Part shown: positions 27,148 through 39,676 of the stretch, piece by piece
Layout: each line of letters opens with the position of its first letter
Numbering within the stretch: position 1 is the first letter of the stretch
Assembly: GCA_019912385.1 (NCBI GenBank)
Contig: JAIOIW010000039.1
Location: 1 to 64,000 of the forward strand
Length of the DNA: 64,000 bases
Direction of reading: 5' to 3'
Source of the DNA: Notoacmeibacter sp.
Lineage (GTDB): Bacteria; Pseudomonadota; Alphaproteobacteria; Rhizobiales; Rhizobiaceae
The notes under the pieces: generated by a model
The model's input: only the letters and a program-made list of their open reading frames with translations
What the model was told of the DNA's origin: nothing
Databases searched by the model: none
Made by a program: the position numbers and the translations under genes

Positions 27148-29292
27148 TTACTCGGCGTCTTCGGACTTTTCGGTCTTCTCGCGGACGATTTCCTCGCCCG
27201 TCTCCTGGTCGACGACCTTCATCGACAGACGCACCTTGCCGCGTTCGTCGAAACCCATCAGCTTGACATAGACCTTGTCGCCTTCCTTGACCACGTCGGT
27301 GGTCTTGGCGACGCGCTCGGGCGCAAGCTGCGAGATGTGCACGAGGCCGTCGCGCGGACCGAAAAAGTTGACGAAGGCGCCGAAATCGGCGGTCTTGACG
27401 ACCGTGCCCTGATAGATTTCGCCGACTTCCGGCTCGGCCACGATGGAGTGGATCCACTTCTTGGCCGCCTCGATCTCCTTGGCGTTGGACGAGGCGATCT
27501 TGATGGTGCCGTCGTCCTCGATATTCACCTTGGCGCCGGTCTTTTCCACGATCTCGCGGATGACCTTGCCGCCGGAGCCGATGACGTCGCGGATCTTGTC
27601 GGTCGGGATGGTCATGACCTCGATGCGCGGCGCGTATTCGCCGAGTTCGCCGCGGCTTTCCGACAGCGCCTTGGCCATCTCGCCCAGGATATGCAGGCGG
27701 CCGTCCTTGGCCTGGCTGAGTGCGACATCCATGATTTCCTCGGTGATGCCGGAAATCTTGATGTCCATCTGCAGCGAGGTGACGCCGTTGGCGGTACCGG
27801 CCACCTTGAAGTCCATGTCGCCGAGGTGATCCTCGTCGCCGAGGATGTCTGACAGCACGGCAAAGCGGTCATCTTCCTTGATCAGGCCCATGGCGATACC
27901 GGCCACGGGCGACGATAGCGGCACGCCGGCATCCATCAGCGACAGCGAGGTGCCGCAGACGGTCGCCATTGACGACGAACCGTTGGATTCGGTGATCTCG
28001 GAGACCACGCGCAGCGTGTAGGGGAACTGGTCGGGTGCCGGCAGCACGGGATGGATGGCGCGCCATGCCAGCTTGCCGTGGCCGATCTCGCGGCGGCCGG
28101 GCGAACCCATGCGACCGGTCTCGCCGACCGAATAGGGCGGGAAGTTGTAATGGAGCATGAAACGCTCCTTGTATGTACCCGTCAGTGAATCGACGAACTG
28201 CTCGTCTTCGCCGGTGCCAAGCGTCGCAACGGCAATCGCCTGGGTTTCGCCGCGCGTGAACAGCGCCGAACCGTGGGTGCGCGGCAGGATGCCGACTTCC
28301 GAGACGATCGGGCGGACCGTCTTGAGGTCGCGTCCGTCGATGCGGCTGCCCGTGTCGAGGATGTTCCAGCGCACGATCTTGGCCTGCAGGCCCTTGAACA
28401 CGGTGCCGACCTGCTCGCCGGTCCATTTGGCCTCTTCACCCTCGGCGGGAGCGAAGGCTTCCTTCACCTTGGCCTTGACGGCGTCGACCGCCGCATAACG
28501 CGCCTGCTTGTCGGTGTTCTTGTAGGCCTCGCGCAAATCCGCCTCGGCGATCTTGAGCATCTCGCCCTCAAGCTCCGACAGATCCTCGACCTGGTGGTCG
28601 CGCGGTTCCTTGGCGGCCACTTCGGCGAGCTTGATGATTGCGTCGATGACCGGTTGGAACGCGCGGTGGCCGAACATCACAGCGCCGAGCATGACATCCT
28701 CGGCCAGTTCCTGTGCTTCGGACTCGACCATCAGCACCGCATCAGACGTACCGGCAACGATGAGATCGAGCTTGGACTCCGGCATTTCATCGACATGCGG
28801 GTTGAGCACGTATTCGCCATTGATGAGGCCGACGCGCGCGCCGCCGATCGGGCCCATGAAGGGAACGCCGGAAAGCGTCAGCGCGGCAGATGCGGCAACC
28901 ATTGCCAGAACGTCGGGATTGTTCTCCAGATCGTGCTGGACGACGGTGATGATGACCTGGGTGTCGTTCTTGTAGCCCTCGGCGAAGAGCGGACGGATCG
29001 GACGGTCGATCAGGCGCGAGGTCAGGGTCTCGTTTTCGCTCGGCCGGCCTTCGCGTTTGAAGAAGCCGCCCGGGATACGGCCGGCGGCGAACGCCTTTTC
29101 CTGGTAGTTCACGGTCAGCGGGAAGAAGTCGAAGCCCGGCTTGGGCTCCTTGGCGGAAACGACCGTAGCGAGCACGACGGACTCGCCGTAGGTGGCGAGC
29201 ACGGCGCCATCGGCCTGGCGGGCAATCTTGCCGGTTTCGAGGATGAGCGGACGGCCGCCCCATTCGATCTCGACCTTGTGGTGGGAAAACAT
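27148..29292 (-). CDS. pnp: Polyribonucleotide nucleotidyltransferase (PNPase)
   Basis: 714 residues from ATG 29292; the frame is open to 29463, but that extension is not PNPase-like. It has the standard order: two RNase PH-like domains joined by a helical linker, a KH domain ([20 protein letters not shown]) and an S1 domain ([20 protein letters not shown]). The RNase PH domain 2 has the phosphate-binding [12 protein letters not shown]. PNPase degrades RNA 3' to 5' by phosphorolysis and works with the degradosome. It is downstream of rpsO with a 288-bp leader, the arrangement in which PNPase autoregulates in E. coli; whether it does so here is unknown. Confidence 0.97.
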   Translation of the reverse strand: MFSHHKVEIEWGGRPLILETGKIARQADGAVLATYGESVVLATVVSAKEPKPGFDFFPLTVNYQEKAFAAGRIPGGFFKREGRPSENETLTSRLIDRPIRPLFAEGYKNDTQVIITVVQHDLENNPDVLAMVAASAALTLSGVPFMGPIGGARVGLINGEYVLNPHVDEMPESKLDLIVAGTSDAVLMVESEAQELAEDVMLGAVMFGHRAFQPVIDAIIKLAEVAAKEPRDHQVEDLSELEGEMLKIAEADLREAYKNTDKQARYAAVDAVKAKVKEAFAPAEGEEAKWTGEQVGTVFKGLQAKIVRWNILDTGSRIDGRDLKTVRPIVSEVGILPRTHGSALFTRGETQAIAVATLGTGEDEQFVDSLTGTYKERFMLHYNFPPYSVGETGRMGSPGRREIGHGKLAWRAIHPVLPAPDQFPYTLRVVSEITESNGSSSMATVCGTSLSLMDAGVPLSSPVAGIAMGLIKEDDRFAVLSDILGDEDHLGDMDFKVAGTANGVTSLQMDIKISGITEEIMDVALSQAKDGRLHILGEMAKALSESRGELGEYAPRIEVMTIPTDKIRDVIGSGGKVIREIVEKTGAKVNIEDDGTIKIASSNAKEIEAAKKWIHSIVAEPEVGEIYQGTVVKTADFGAFVNFFGPRDGLVHISQLAPERVAKTTDVVKEGDKVYVKLMGFDERGKVRLSMKVVDQETGEEIVREKTEKSEDAE

Positions 29293-29541
29293 GTCTTGTC
29301 CTTTACATGGGCGAAACGACCGCGCCCCCATGTGTCCGGCGCGGTTGCGTCTCTCGTACGTTGTTCTGGACGAGTCACGGGCAAGACAACGGGAGGCTCG
29401 TATCGAAGCGAAGGCGTCTGACCTTCCAAGCGTCCTGCAATCCTGCCCCATGACCGGTCCCATGGGAGCGCTGCGGGCAAAACCTCTTTCATTCGGTCCC
29501 GAGCGCCGGGCGGGCCTTGTTCGATGGCCCGAATGCTAAAA

Positions 29542-29569
29542 CCGGCAGGCGCCTTGCGGCACCTGCCGG
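29542..29569 (-). terminator. Terminator after rpsO
   Basis: Outer arms CCGGCAGG (29542-29549) and CCTGCCGG (29562-29569) enclose an inner GCC/GGC stem. On the minus strand it is followed by TTTTAGC. It lies 11 bp past the rpsO stop and probably reduces readthrough into pnp. Confidence 0.8.
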
Positions 29570-29580
29570 GAAATACCGCC

Positions 29581-29850
29581 TTAGCGGCGAATGCCAAGCT
29601 TGGCGATCAGCACCTTGTAGCGCTCTTCCTCGATGCCCTTGAGGTAGTCGAGCAGGCGACGGCGCTGAGAGACCATTTTCAACAGGCCACGGCGGGAATG
29701 GTTATCCTTCTTGTGGTCCTTGAAGTGTCCGGTCAGGTTGTTGATACGCTCCGTCAGGATTGCCACCTGCACCTCGGGGGAGCCGGTGTCATTCGCCGCA
29801 GTTGCATATTCCTTGATGAGTTCCTGCTTGCGATCAGCAGTAATCGACAT
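29581..29850 (-). CDS. rpsO: 30S ribosomal protein S15
   Basis: 89 residues, the exact S15 length, starting [16 protein letters not shown] and including [20 protein letters not shown] and [21 protein letters not shown]15 binds the 16S rRNA central domain. It is followed by a terminator and then pnp. The usual upstream partner truB is not adjacent; a divergent ABC transporter gene begins 263 bp away instead. Confidence 0.97.
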   Translation of the reverse strand: MSITADRKQELIKEYATAANDTGSPEVQVAILTERINNLTGHFKDHKKDNHSRRGLLKMVSQRRRLLDYLKGIEEERYKVLIAKLGIRR

Positions 29851-30113
29851 CGCATGGTCCTTTCTGAAAATGCGAGGATTGAGTCGCCCAAAGCCGGGAT
29901 GTCGTCCAGCAAGGGTCATGGCACGCCACGCTCCAAGCGCGACGTTGCGGCGCATATAGTGCAATTGCGGCAAAAATGAAAGCGGAAAGCACCAGCCGCT
30001 TTCAACGGCCGCCCGGCGGCGGCGGCAAGGCGCAGATTTGCGGGTTGCCTCGCCGCGCGGCTTGGCCCATTGTCCCGGCGCAAAAACGAAACTACCTCAG
30101 GGAGACGAGACCC

Positions 30114-31139
30114 ATGGCAGGCATGATCGGCCGCAGAACACTTCTTACAGCGGCGCTCGCCGCAACGCTCGCCGGCGCGGCCGGCATACCGGCATTCGCC
30201 GCCGACAAGGTCAAGATCGGCGTGATGAGCCTGACGTCGCATGCCGGTGCATTCATGGCCCATGAGCGCGGTTATTTCACCGAAGAGGGGCTCGATGCCG
30301 AGCTCGTCATGTTCCAGGCCGCCGGCCCGATGGCCGTGGCGATCGCCTCGGGCGACATCGATTTCGGCGTCACCGCCATTTCCGGCGCGCTGATCAACCT
30401 TGCCGAAAAAGGCGCGGTCAAGGTGATCGGCGGGGCGCTGACGGAGGAAAAGGGCATCGACGGCCAGAAGATCCTGGCGTCCAATGCCGCCTATGACGCG
30501 GGACTGACGACGCCGGCCGGCTTCAAGGGCCGGAACTTCGGCATCACCGGCACCGGCTCGTCGTTCCACTACATGATCTCGCAGATCGCGGCCAAGGAAG
30601 GCTTCTCGGTTTCCGATGTCGAATTGAAGGCCCTGCAGAAGGTGCCCGCGGTCATCGGCGCCTTGAAATCCGGCCAGATCGACGGCTGGGCCATCGTGCC
30701 GCATATCGCCAAGGGCCTTGCCGGCTCCGGCGGCGCCAAAATCATCGGCGACGTTGCCGACTATATCGACGGTTACCAGGTGACGACGATCTTCACCTCG
30801 ACGAAGATCGCCCAGGAAAACCGCGACCTGACGGAACGCTTCCTCAAGGCCTATTCGAAGGGCATCGCCGACTTCAACGCGGCGCTGGTCGACAACACGG
30901 CGGGCGATGCGGCGGCCGAAGACGCGGTCAAGCTGATCCACAAGTATGTCTATAACGACCGGCCCTATGAAAAGGCCGCCGGGCCGATCAAGGCCGGCGC
31001 GATGCGCCTTCAACCCGACGGCAAGCTGAACCTGACCTCGGTGCAGCATCAGCTCGACTGGTTCAAGTCGGAAAAACTCGTCTCCGACGCGGTGACCATC
31101 GACATGCTGGTCGACACGTCCTACGTCGAGACCTACTGA
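30114..31139 (+). CDS. NitT/TauT-type ABC transporter substrate-binding protein
   Basis: 341 residues from ATG 30114. A twin-arginine-free signal peptide covers about residues 1-29 (AAGIPAFAADK). The mature part follows the NMT1/SsuA-like fold: KIGVMSLTSHAGAFMAHERGYFTEEG, then AIASGDIDFGVTAISG. Such proteins capture sulfonates, nitrate, taurine or pyrimidine-like ligands. The ATPase and permease genes follow at 31197 and 31957, giving a complete importer. The ligand cannot be read from the sequence. No catabolic gene sits beside the cassette. Confidence 0.85.
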   Translation: MAGMIGRRTLLTAALAATLAGAAGIPAFAADKVKIGVMSLTSHAGAFMAHERGYFTEEGLDAELVMFQAAGPMAVAIASGDIDFGVTAISGALINLAEKGAVKVIGGALTEEKGIDGQKILASNAAYDAGLTTPAGFKGRNFGITGTGSSFHYMISQIAAKEGFSVSDVELKALQKVPAVIGALKSGQIDGWAIVPHIAKGLAGSGGAKIIGDVADYIDGYQVTTIFTSTKIAQENRDLTERFLKAYSKGIADFNAALVDNTAGDAAAEDAVKLIHKYVYNDRPYEKAAGPIKAGAMRLQPDGKLNLTSVQHQLDWFKSEKLVSDAVTIDMLVDTSYVETY

Positions 31140-31196
31140 CCGCAAACGCCGAGCTGCGCTGTCACGCGCAGCCCGGCAGCTTCGGACATTCCCGCC

Positions 31197-31964
31197 TTGG
31201 ACCTTTCCCTTCGCAACCTGACCAAGCACTATGGCGATCTGCTTGTGCTTGACGATATCTCGCTGGAGCTTTCCAGCGGCGAGATCGTCTGCCTTGTCGG
31301 GCCTTCGGGCTGCGGCAAGTCCACATTGCTGCGCATAACCGGCGGACTAGAAAGACCTGACGGCGGACAGGTGCTGCAGATGAGCCCGCCGCCGGCCAAT
31401 TCGCTCAATCCGCTGACCTTCATCTTCCAGGATTTCGCGCTGCTGCCCTGGCGCACGGTGGAGGGCAATGTCAGCCTCGTGCTTGAAGACCGGCCGATTG
31501 GCGAAAAGGAGCGCGCAGAAATCGTTGCCGACGTTTTGTCGCGCACCAAGCTTTCCGACTTCGCGGGCGCCTGGCCGCGCCAGCTTTCCGGCGGCATGAG
31601 GCAGCGCGTTGCGATTGCCCGTGCGCTGGCGGTCCGCCCGGCCGTCTTCCTGATGGACGAGCCGCTGTCGGCGCTCGACGCGCAGACCCGCGACCTGCTG
31701 ATGGAAGACCTCGTGCAATTGTGGCTGCGCGAGCGCTTCACCGCGCTTTACGTCACGCACAATTTGGCCGAGGCGGTACGGCTTGGCCACCGCATCGCCA
31801 TCCTGTCGCGGCGTCCGGGACGCATCCGCGACATCGTCACCATCGAAACGCCGATCGACGAGCGCCGTCACGACAATCCCGGCCTGATCGCCGTCCAGGA
31901 ACGGCTCTGGGACATGATGCGCGAGGAGGCGGAAGCCGCCGAACGGGAGCTTGCCGATGGCTGA
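31197..31964 (+). CDS. NitT/TauT-type ABC transporter ATP-binding protein
   Basis: 255 residues from TTG 31197, the only start near the conserved LSLRNLTKHYGD. Walker A GPSGCGKSTLLR, signature LSGGMRQRVAIARAL, Walker B AVFLMDEPLSALD and the switch His in YVTHNLAEAVRLG are intact. It energises the importer whose binding protein and permease flank it. Its stop overlaps the permease ATG by 8 bp. Unlike typical TauB/SsuB, the Q-loop reads FIFQDFALLPWRTV, which is normal for this group. Confidence 0.92.
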   Translation: MDLSLRNLTKHYGDLLVLDDISLELSSGEIVCLVGPSGCGKSTLLRITGGLERPDGGQVLQMSPPPANSLNPLTFIFQDFALLPWRTVEGNVSLVLEDRPIGEKERAEIVADVLSRTKLSDFAGAWPRQLSGGMRQRVAIARALAVRPAVFLMDEPLSALDAQTRDLLMEDLVQLWLRERFTALYVTHNLAEAVRLGHRIAILSRRPGRIRDIVTIETPIDERRHDNPGLIAVQERLWDMMREEAEAAERELADG

Positions 31965-32766
31965 CAACGGCACGGAAAGACAGGGCACACCGGTTCCGTT
32001 CCGTGGCGGCGGATACCGCTACCGGCCGATGCGCCTGATCGGCGCGGCAACCTTCGCCATCCTTCTGGCCATCTGGGAGGTCGGCAGCCGCACCGGCTTC
32101 ATCTCGTCGCTCGTGCTGCCGGCGCCAAGCGAAGTTGCATCGGCCTTCGGCTATCTTTGGACCAGCGGGCAATTGTGGGAACATCTGAGCGCCAGCCTCG
32201 GCCGGCTTGTCTCCGGCTGGGTTCTCGGCACCGTGCTTGGCGTGGCGGTCGGCTTCGCCATTGCCCTGTTCGCGCCGGTGCGCGCGAGCCTGTCACCGCT
32301 GGTCGCCGCCATCTTCCCGGTGCCGAAGATCGCGCTGCTGCCGCTGTTCATCATCTGGTTCGGTATCGGGGAAGCCTCGAAAGTCGGGCTGATCCTGTTC
32401 GGCACGTTTTTCCCGACCGTCATCGCAACCTATGGCGGGGTCGACAATGTCGACCGCGGGCTTGTCCGCATGGGACAGTCCTTCGGGCTGACGCGCCTCT
32501 CCATCGCCCGCAAGATCCTGCTGCCGGGCGCCATGCCGGCGATCCTGTCGGGCATGCGCATCACCGCGGCGATCGCCATCATCCTGATCGTGGCAGCCGA
32601 ACTGATCGCCGCGCAAAGGGGCATCGGCGCCTATATCCAGATGGCAGGTTCCCTGTTCGCCATAGACCAGCTCGTGGCGGGCGTGCTGATCCTGTCGGCG
32701 TTGGGCCTGACAGTGAGCGCTATGATCACGTTGCTGGAACGCTGGCTGCTGCGCTGGCGGGGCTGA
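31957..32766 (+). CDS. NitT/TauT-type ABC transporter permease
   Basis: 269 residues from ATG 31957, preceded by ACGGGAG. About six transmembrane helices are predicted from the hydrophobic pattern. The cytoplasmic EAA-like loop is VRMGQSFGLTRLSIARKILLP...MPAILSG. It forms the membrane channel of the three-gene importer. It ends 9 bp from the stop of the convergent parC gene. Confidence 0.9.
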   Translation: MADNGTERQGTPVPFRGGGYRYRPMRLIGAATFAILLAIWEVGSRTGFISSLVLPAPSEVASAFGYLWTSGQLWEHLSASLGRLVSGWVLGTVLGVAVGFAIALFAPVRASLSPLVAAIFPVPKIALLPLFIIWFGIGEASKVGLILFGTFFPTVIATYGGVDNVDRGLVRMGQSFGLTRLSIARKILLPGAMPAILSGMRITAAIAIILIVAAELIAAQRGIGAYIQMAGSLFAIDQLVAGVLILSALGLTVSAMITLLERWLLRWRG

Positions 32767-32775
32767 CGCTTCGCG

Positions 32776-35028
<2,253 letters not shown>

Positions 35029-35194
35029 GTGAACCGGTTATCGAATGCGGCGATTCGGGGCAAGGGGCGACCTTCCGCTCCTTTCCGCCCGTCAAGGCGT
35101 GACTTGTGGACGAAACATGGCAATTCTGCCAGATTGGCACAGGGGCCCATGCAATCGGCCCGCGGGGCGCGGGCCAGGAAAAGGCGTCGTCTCA

Positions 35195-36373
35195 ATGGCC
35201 AGAATGCACTTCTTGCCTGCAATCGCGCTGGCAGCAATCGCAGCCGCATCCTGCTCGCCTTCCGACAAGCAGGCCGATCTGCAGCCGTTCACCGATGCGG
35301 TGATCGCACAATTCGCGGCGAACGGCCTGGAACTTTCCATCGACAACGCAAAGCCAGACGGCAACGACATCGTACTGACGGGCGTCGAGATCGGCGCGCC
35401 GGGCACCGTGCCCGCCAAGCTGGACGAAATCCGCCTCCAGGACGTCAAGGAGCAGGAAAGCGGCTATCGGATAACGGCGATCCGGGCACCCGAATTCAGC
35501 CATGCCGCCGAAGGCGCGACTCTGGAATTCAAAGGCGCCGACTTCAGGGGCATTTTCATATCCAAGGCCGGTACGAACGATCCGATGGCGAAATCGCTCC
35601 TGATGGAGAGCGCCCGGTTCGAAAGCATTCGCGCACAGGATGAAGCCGGCGAGGTCTTCCGCATGGCAAGCGCGAGCTTCGAGGCCAGCCCCTATTCACC
35701 GGGCAAGCCGCTGAAATACACGATACAGATCAACGGCATCGAAGCCGACATGTCGAAACTGCCCGATGCACGCACGCGCGATATGATTGCCGCCCTCGGT
35801 TACGCGCAGCTCAGGGGCAGCGTTTCGGGTTCCGGGAGCTGGAATCCAAATGGCGGGCGCTCGGTAATGAACGATCTGGTCTACAAGGTGGAAGACGCAG
35901 CCCAACTGAGCGTATCGATGGACATCAGCGGCATAACGCCACAATTCATCGCCGCCATGCAGGACCTCAACGAGCGGCAGGCGGCGGGCGACACCAGCAG
36001 CCAGCTTTCGGGACTGGCTTATATGGGCCTGATGCAGCAGCTCGTCTTCAGCCGCCTGAAGATCCGTTTTGAGGACGCGTCGCTGACCAACAAGGTCCTC
36101 GATTTCATGGCCGAGCAGCGAGGCGCGACACGCGCCGACATGATCAGCCAGGCCAAGGGCATTTTGCCGGCGATGCTGATGCAACTGCGAAACCCGGTCT
36201 TTGCAACGAGGGTTGCCGAGGCCGTGGGCGCCTACCTCGACGATCCGAAATCGCTGACGATTGCCGCCGAACCCGCCAAGCCGGTCGCCGCGCCGATGCT
36301 GATGGCGACCGGCATGGCCGCGCCGCAGTCGCTGCCCGAGATACTAGGCGTGACGGTGAAGGCGAACGACTGA
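35195..36373 (+). CDS. Probable lipoprotein of unknown function
   Basis: 392 residues from ATG 35195. The N-terminus MARMHFLPAIALAAIAAASC ends in a Cys that could be lipidated, although the lipobox (AASC) lacks the usual Leu. The rest is a soluble mixed alpha/beta protein. Residues 40-330 alternate short strands that look like repeated beta-sandwich or AsmA-like elements (IVLTGVEIGAPG, ATLEFKGADFRGIFIS, SVSMDISGITPQFI), and an Ala/Pro-rich tail follows. I do not recognise the family. It is convergent with aspS; their stop codons form one palindrome. Confidence 0.7.
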   Translation: MARMHFLPAIALAAIAAASCSPSDKQADLQPFTDAVIAQFAANGLELSIDNAKPDGNDIVLTGVEIGAPGTVPAKLDEIRLQDVKEQESGYRITAIRAPEFSHAAEGATLEFKGADFRGIFISKAGTNDPMAKSLLMESARFESIRAQDEAGEVFRMASASFEASPYSPGKPLKYTIQINGIEADMSKLPDARTRDMIAALGYAQLRGSVSGSGSWNPNGGRSVMNDLVYKVEDAAQLSVSMDISGITPQFIAAMQDLNERQAAGDTSSQLSGLAYMGLMQQLVFSRLKIRFEDASLTNKVLDFMAEQRGATRADMISQAKGILPAMLMQLRNPVFATRVAEAVGAYLDDPKSLTIAAEPAKPVAAPMLMATGMAAPQSLPEILGVTVKAND

Positions 36374-36389
36374 GCGGCGAAGCCGCTCA
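36371..36389. terminator. Palindrome built from the two convergent stop codons
   Basis: TGAGCGGC-GAA-GCCGCTCA, an 8-bp perfect stem with a 3-nt loop. The left TGA is the stop of the lipoprotein gene. The right TCA is the complement of the aspS stop. No T-run follows, so termination by it alone is uncertain. Its position makes it a possible bidirectional end signal. Confidence 0.5.
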
Positions 36390-38174
36390 CTCCTTCTTGG
36401 GCAGCACCGTGCGCAGGTGCAGTTCGCGAAGCTGGGCGGGCGTGGCTTCGGCTGGCGCGCCCATCAGCAGGTCTTCGGCCTGCTGGTTCATCGGGAACAG
36501 CGTTACCTCGCGCAGGTTTTTCGCACCCACCAGCAGCATGACGATGCGGTCGACACCGGCCGCCATGCCGCCATGGGGCGGCGCGCCGTACTGGAAGGCG
36601 CGGTAGAGGCCGCCGAAGCGCTCCACCACCGTATCATGCGACAGGCCGGCGATCTCGAACGCCTTGACCATGACTTCGGGCAGATGGTTGCGAATGCCGC
36701 CCGAGGCGATCTCGAAGCCGTTGCAGACGAGGTCGTACTGCCAGGCCTTGATCGCCAGCGGCTCTTCGGTTTCCAGCGCGCCCAGGCCGCCGCGCGGCAT
36801 GGTGAAGGGGTTGTGGCCGAACTCGACCTTCTTTTCGTCCTCGTCCCATTCATAGAAGGGGAAGTCGACGACCCAGGCGAGCGCGAAGCGGTCGCGGTCG
36901 ACGAGGTCGAGGTCTTCGCCCACGCGGGTGCGCGCGTCGCCGGCGAAGGCGTAGAACTTGCGCGGATCGCCGGCGGCAAAGAAGCAGGCGTCGCCGGCCT
37001 TCAGGCCGAGCTGGAGGCGAATGGCCTCGGTGCGTTCCTCGCCGATGTTCTTGGCGATCGGGCCGGCGCCCTCGACGCGCGAATTCTCCTCGCGCCAGAA
37101 GATGTAGCCGAGCCCCGGCTGGCCCTGGCCCTGCGCCCAGGAATTCATGCGGTCGCAGAAGGCGCGCGATCCGCCGCCCTTGGCGGGAATTGCCCACACC
37201 GCGCCGCGCACGTCGTTGGCCAGGATGTTGGCGAACACCTTGAAACCGGAGTCGCGGAAATGCTCCGACACGTCTTCCATGACGATCGGGTTGCGCAGGT
37301 CCGGCTTGTCGGTGCCGTATTTGGCAATCGCCTCGTCATGGGGAATGCGCGGGAACTCCGCCGTCACCGGCTTGCCATTGGCAAATTCCTCGAACACACC
37401 GCGCAGCACCGGCTCCATCGTGCCCAGCACGTCGTCCTGCTCGACAAAGCTCATTTCAACATCGAGCTGGTAGAACTCGCCGGGCAGGCGGTCGGCGCGC
37501 GGATCTTCGTCGCGGAAACACGGCGCGATCTGGAAATACCGGTCGAAGCCCGAAACCATCAGCAACTGCTTGTAGACCTGCGGCGCCTGGGGAAGCGCGT
37601 AGAACTCGCCGGGATGGATGCGGCTCGGCACCAGGAAGTCGCGTGCGCCTTCGGGCGACGAGGCGGTGAGGATCGGCGTGGAGAATTCGGTGAAACCCGC
37701 CTCGGCCATGCGCCGGCGCATCGATGCGATGACTTTGGTGCGGCTCATGATGTTGCGGTGAAGCGTCTCGCGGCGCAGGTCGAGGAAACGGTACTTGAGG
37801 CGGATGTCCTCCGGATAATCCGGCTCGCCGAAGACCGGCAGCGGCAGTTCCTCGGCCTTCGACAGGATCTCGATTTCGCGCGCGAATACCTCAACCTCGC
37901 CGGTCGGCAGGTTGGCGTTGACGGTCTCGCCGGAGCGCGCCTTGACCTCGCCGTCGACGCGGATGACCCATTCGCCGCGCACGGTTTCAGCCGTTGCGAA
38001 GGCGGGCGAATCGGGATCGGCGACGATCTGGGTGATGCCGTAATGGTCGCGCAGGTCGATGAACAGCAGGCCGCCATGGTCGCGGACGCGGTGGACCCAG
38101 CCGGAAATGCGGGCGGTCTGGCCGACGTCCGCCTTGCGAAGCTGGGCACAGGTATGGCTGCGGTAACGGTGCAT
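36387..38174 (-). CDS. aspS: Aspartyl-tRNA synthetase (probably non-discriminating type)
   Basis: 595 residues from ATG 38174; the upstream in-frame extension is rejected. An N-terminal OB-fold anticodon-binding domain ([20 protein letters not shown]) is followed by the class II catalytic core with motif 2 [19 protein letters not shown] and a bacterial insertion domain. Motif 3 is at the C-terminus ([19 protein letters not shown]). It charges tRNA-Asp, and possibly tRNA-Asn where Gat-dependent amidation occurs. A 208-bp gap to the MFS gene on the other strand should hold both promoters. Confidence 0.96.
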   Translation of the reverse strand: MHRYRSHTCAQLRKADVGQTARISGWVHRVRDHGGLLFIDLRDHYGITQIVADPDSPAFATAETVRGEWVIRVDGEVKARSGETVNANLPTGEVEVFAREIEILSKAEELPLPVFGEPDYPEDIRLKYRFLDLRRETLHRNIMSRTKVIASMRRRMAEAGFTEFSTPILTASSPEGARDFLVPSRIHPGEFYALPQAPQVYKQLLMVSGFDRYFQIAPCFRDEDPRADRLPGEFYQLDVEMSFVEQDDVLGTMEPVLRGVFEEFANGKPVTAEFPRIPHDEAIAKYGTDKPDLRNPIVMEDVSEHFRDSGFKVFANILANDVRGAVWAIPAKGGGSRAFCDRMNSWAQGQGQPGLGYIFWREENSRVEGAGPIAKNIGEERTEAIRLQLGLKAGDACFFAAGDPRKFYAFAGDARTRVGEDLDLVDRDRFALAWVVDFPFYEWDEDEKKVEFGHNPFTMPRGGLGALETEEPLAIKAWQYDLVCNGFEIASGGIRNHLPEVMVKAFEIAGLSHDTVVERFGGLYRAFQYGAPPHGGMAAGVDRIVMLLVGAKNLREVTLFPMNQQAEDLLMGAPAEATPAQLRELHLRTVLPKKE

Positions 38175-38382
38175 TGGATGATGTCTCTCGTGCAGGGTGC
38201 GGCCGCCTCTGCAGGACGAGGGCCGGCGGCCTGAAAATCCGCGCGAAAAGCGCACGGCAAAGGCGATTTGTCAAGGCGAAGGCCCGGCTGCGCGCCCTGT
38301 CACACGCGATCGGGCACATTGATACTGGCGCGTTCAAAAATCCCGCGCCATATTGGCCGGCAAAATCAGGTTCCCGTGGTTC

Positions 38383-39609
38383 ATGCAGTCCATCCGTCCC
38401 CTCGTTCCCCTGCTGACCGCCGCGGGAATCCTGCTCGCCGGAAACGGCGTGCAAGGCACGCTGATCGCGATCCGGGGCGCGGAGGAGGGCTTTTCGCCCG
38501 GCCTGATCGGCCTGATGGGCACCGCCTATTTCGGCGGCTTCCTGCTCGGCTGCCTCTATATTGTGCGCGTCCTGCGGCTCGTCGGCCACATCCGCACCTT
38601 TTCGGCGCTGGCTGCAACCGCCTCGGCGGCCTCGCTGATGCTGGTCCTGATGCCGGACGCCGTGACCTGGCTGGCCGTGCGTTTCATCACCGGATTCTGT
38701 TTTGCCGGCCTCTTCACGACGATCGAAAGCTGGATCAATTCGGGTGTCACCAACGAGGACCGCGGCCGCGTTCTGTCGCTCTACCGCATCGTCGACATCG
38801 GCGCGGTGACCGGATCGCAATACCTCATTCCGGTCATCGGATCGGGCGGCTTCGCCATCTTTGCCGTCGTCGCGATGATGATCTCGCTTTCGCTGGTGCC
38901 GGTGTCGCTGGGCGACCGGTCCAACCCGAAGGCGCCGGAGGATATCAAGCTTGATATCCTCGGTGTGTGGCGGTTGTCGCCGATCGCCTCGATCGGTTGC
39001 GTTGCGATCGGCGTCACCAATTCCGCCTTCCGCATGATCAGCCCGATTTATGCGCAGTCGGCGGGATTCTCGATTGCCGAGGTGGCGAGTTTCATCAGCG
39101 CCGGCGTCATCGGCGGCATCATCCTGCAATATCCGCTGGGCTGGCTCTCCGACCGCTGGGACCGGCGACATGTCTTGCTGCTGGCAACGTCGGGCGCGGT
39201 CATCGCGGGCCTGGCCATCACCTTCCTCGCCGGCAATTCGGTGACGCTCAATCTCGTCGGCGTCCTGGCCTTCGGCGCATTCGCGATGCCGCTCTATTCG
39301 CTGTCGGCGGCGCATGCCAACGACCACGCCGTCAAGGGAAACTACGTGCAGGTCGCCGCAGGGTTGATGCTGTTCTACTCGGCCGGCGCCATGGCCGGAC
39401 CTCCGGCTGCAGCCGCACTGATGGAACTGGCCGGGCCGCGGGCCCTGTTCGCCTTCATCAGCGCCATCCATGCAACGCTCTTTGTCGCGACGCTGTGGCG
39501 TCTTCGCGCACGCCGCGCGGTGCCGCCAGGCGAGCGCAAGCGCTTCACCGCCCTGCTGCGCACCTCACCGGTGTTCGCCCGGCTTGCCCGGCGCACGGAA
39601 CGCCATTGA
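38383..39609 (+). CDS. MFS transporter (YcaD-like)
   Basis: 408 residues from ATG 38383; a TTG at 38353 would add ten residues. Twelve hydrophobic helices are evident. The first-half loop motif is replaced by IVRVLRLVGHIRTF, and a second-half GWLSDRWDRRHVLL is the major-facilitator signature. It resembles the YcaD group of MFS proteins with unknown substrates. It stands alone between aspS (divergent) and rnd (same strand, 67 bp downstream). Confidence 0.85.
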   Translation: MQSIRPLVPLLTAAGILLAGNGVQGTLIAIRGAEEGFSPGLIGLMGTAYFGGFLLGCLYIVRVLRLVGHIRTFSALAATASAASLMLVLMPDAVTWLAVRFITGFCFAGLFTTIESWINSGVTNEDRGRVLSLYRIVDIGAVTGSQYLIPVIGSGGFAIFAVVAMMISLSLVPVSLGDRSNPKAPEDIKLDILGVWRLSPIASIGCVAIGVTNSAFRMISPIYAQSAGFSIAEVASFISAGVIGGIILQYPLGWLSDRWDRRHVLLLATSGAVIAGLAITFLAGNSVTLNLVGVLAFGAFAMPLYSLSAAHANDHAVKGNYVQVAAGLMLFYSAGAMAGPPAAAALMELAGPRALFAFISAIHATLFVATLWRLRARRAVPPGERKRFTALLRTSPVFARLARRTERH

Positions 39610-39676
39610 CGCACGGCGCTTGACTTGTGAAACATCAGCGCAAATACAGACCTGAAGAAAATTTCAAAGAGATTAC

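Noticed and set aside
29293-29463. N-terminal extension of PNPase
   Set aside because: PNPase starts at [13 protein letters not shown]; the extra residues do not match the family and the region is the leader after the rpsO terminator.
36417-38234. 605-codon open frame on the plus strand
   Set aside because: Antisense to aspS, which is unambiguous; the product has no protein-like pattern.
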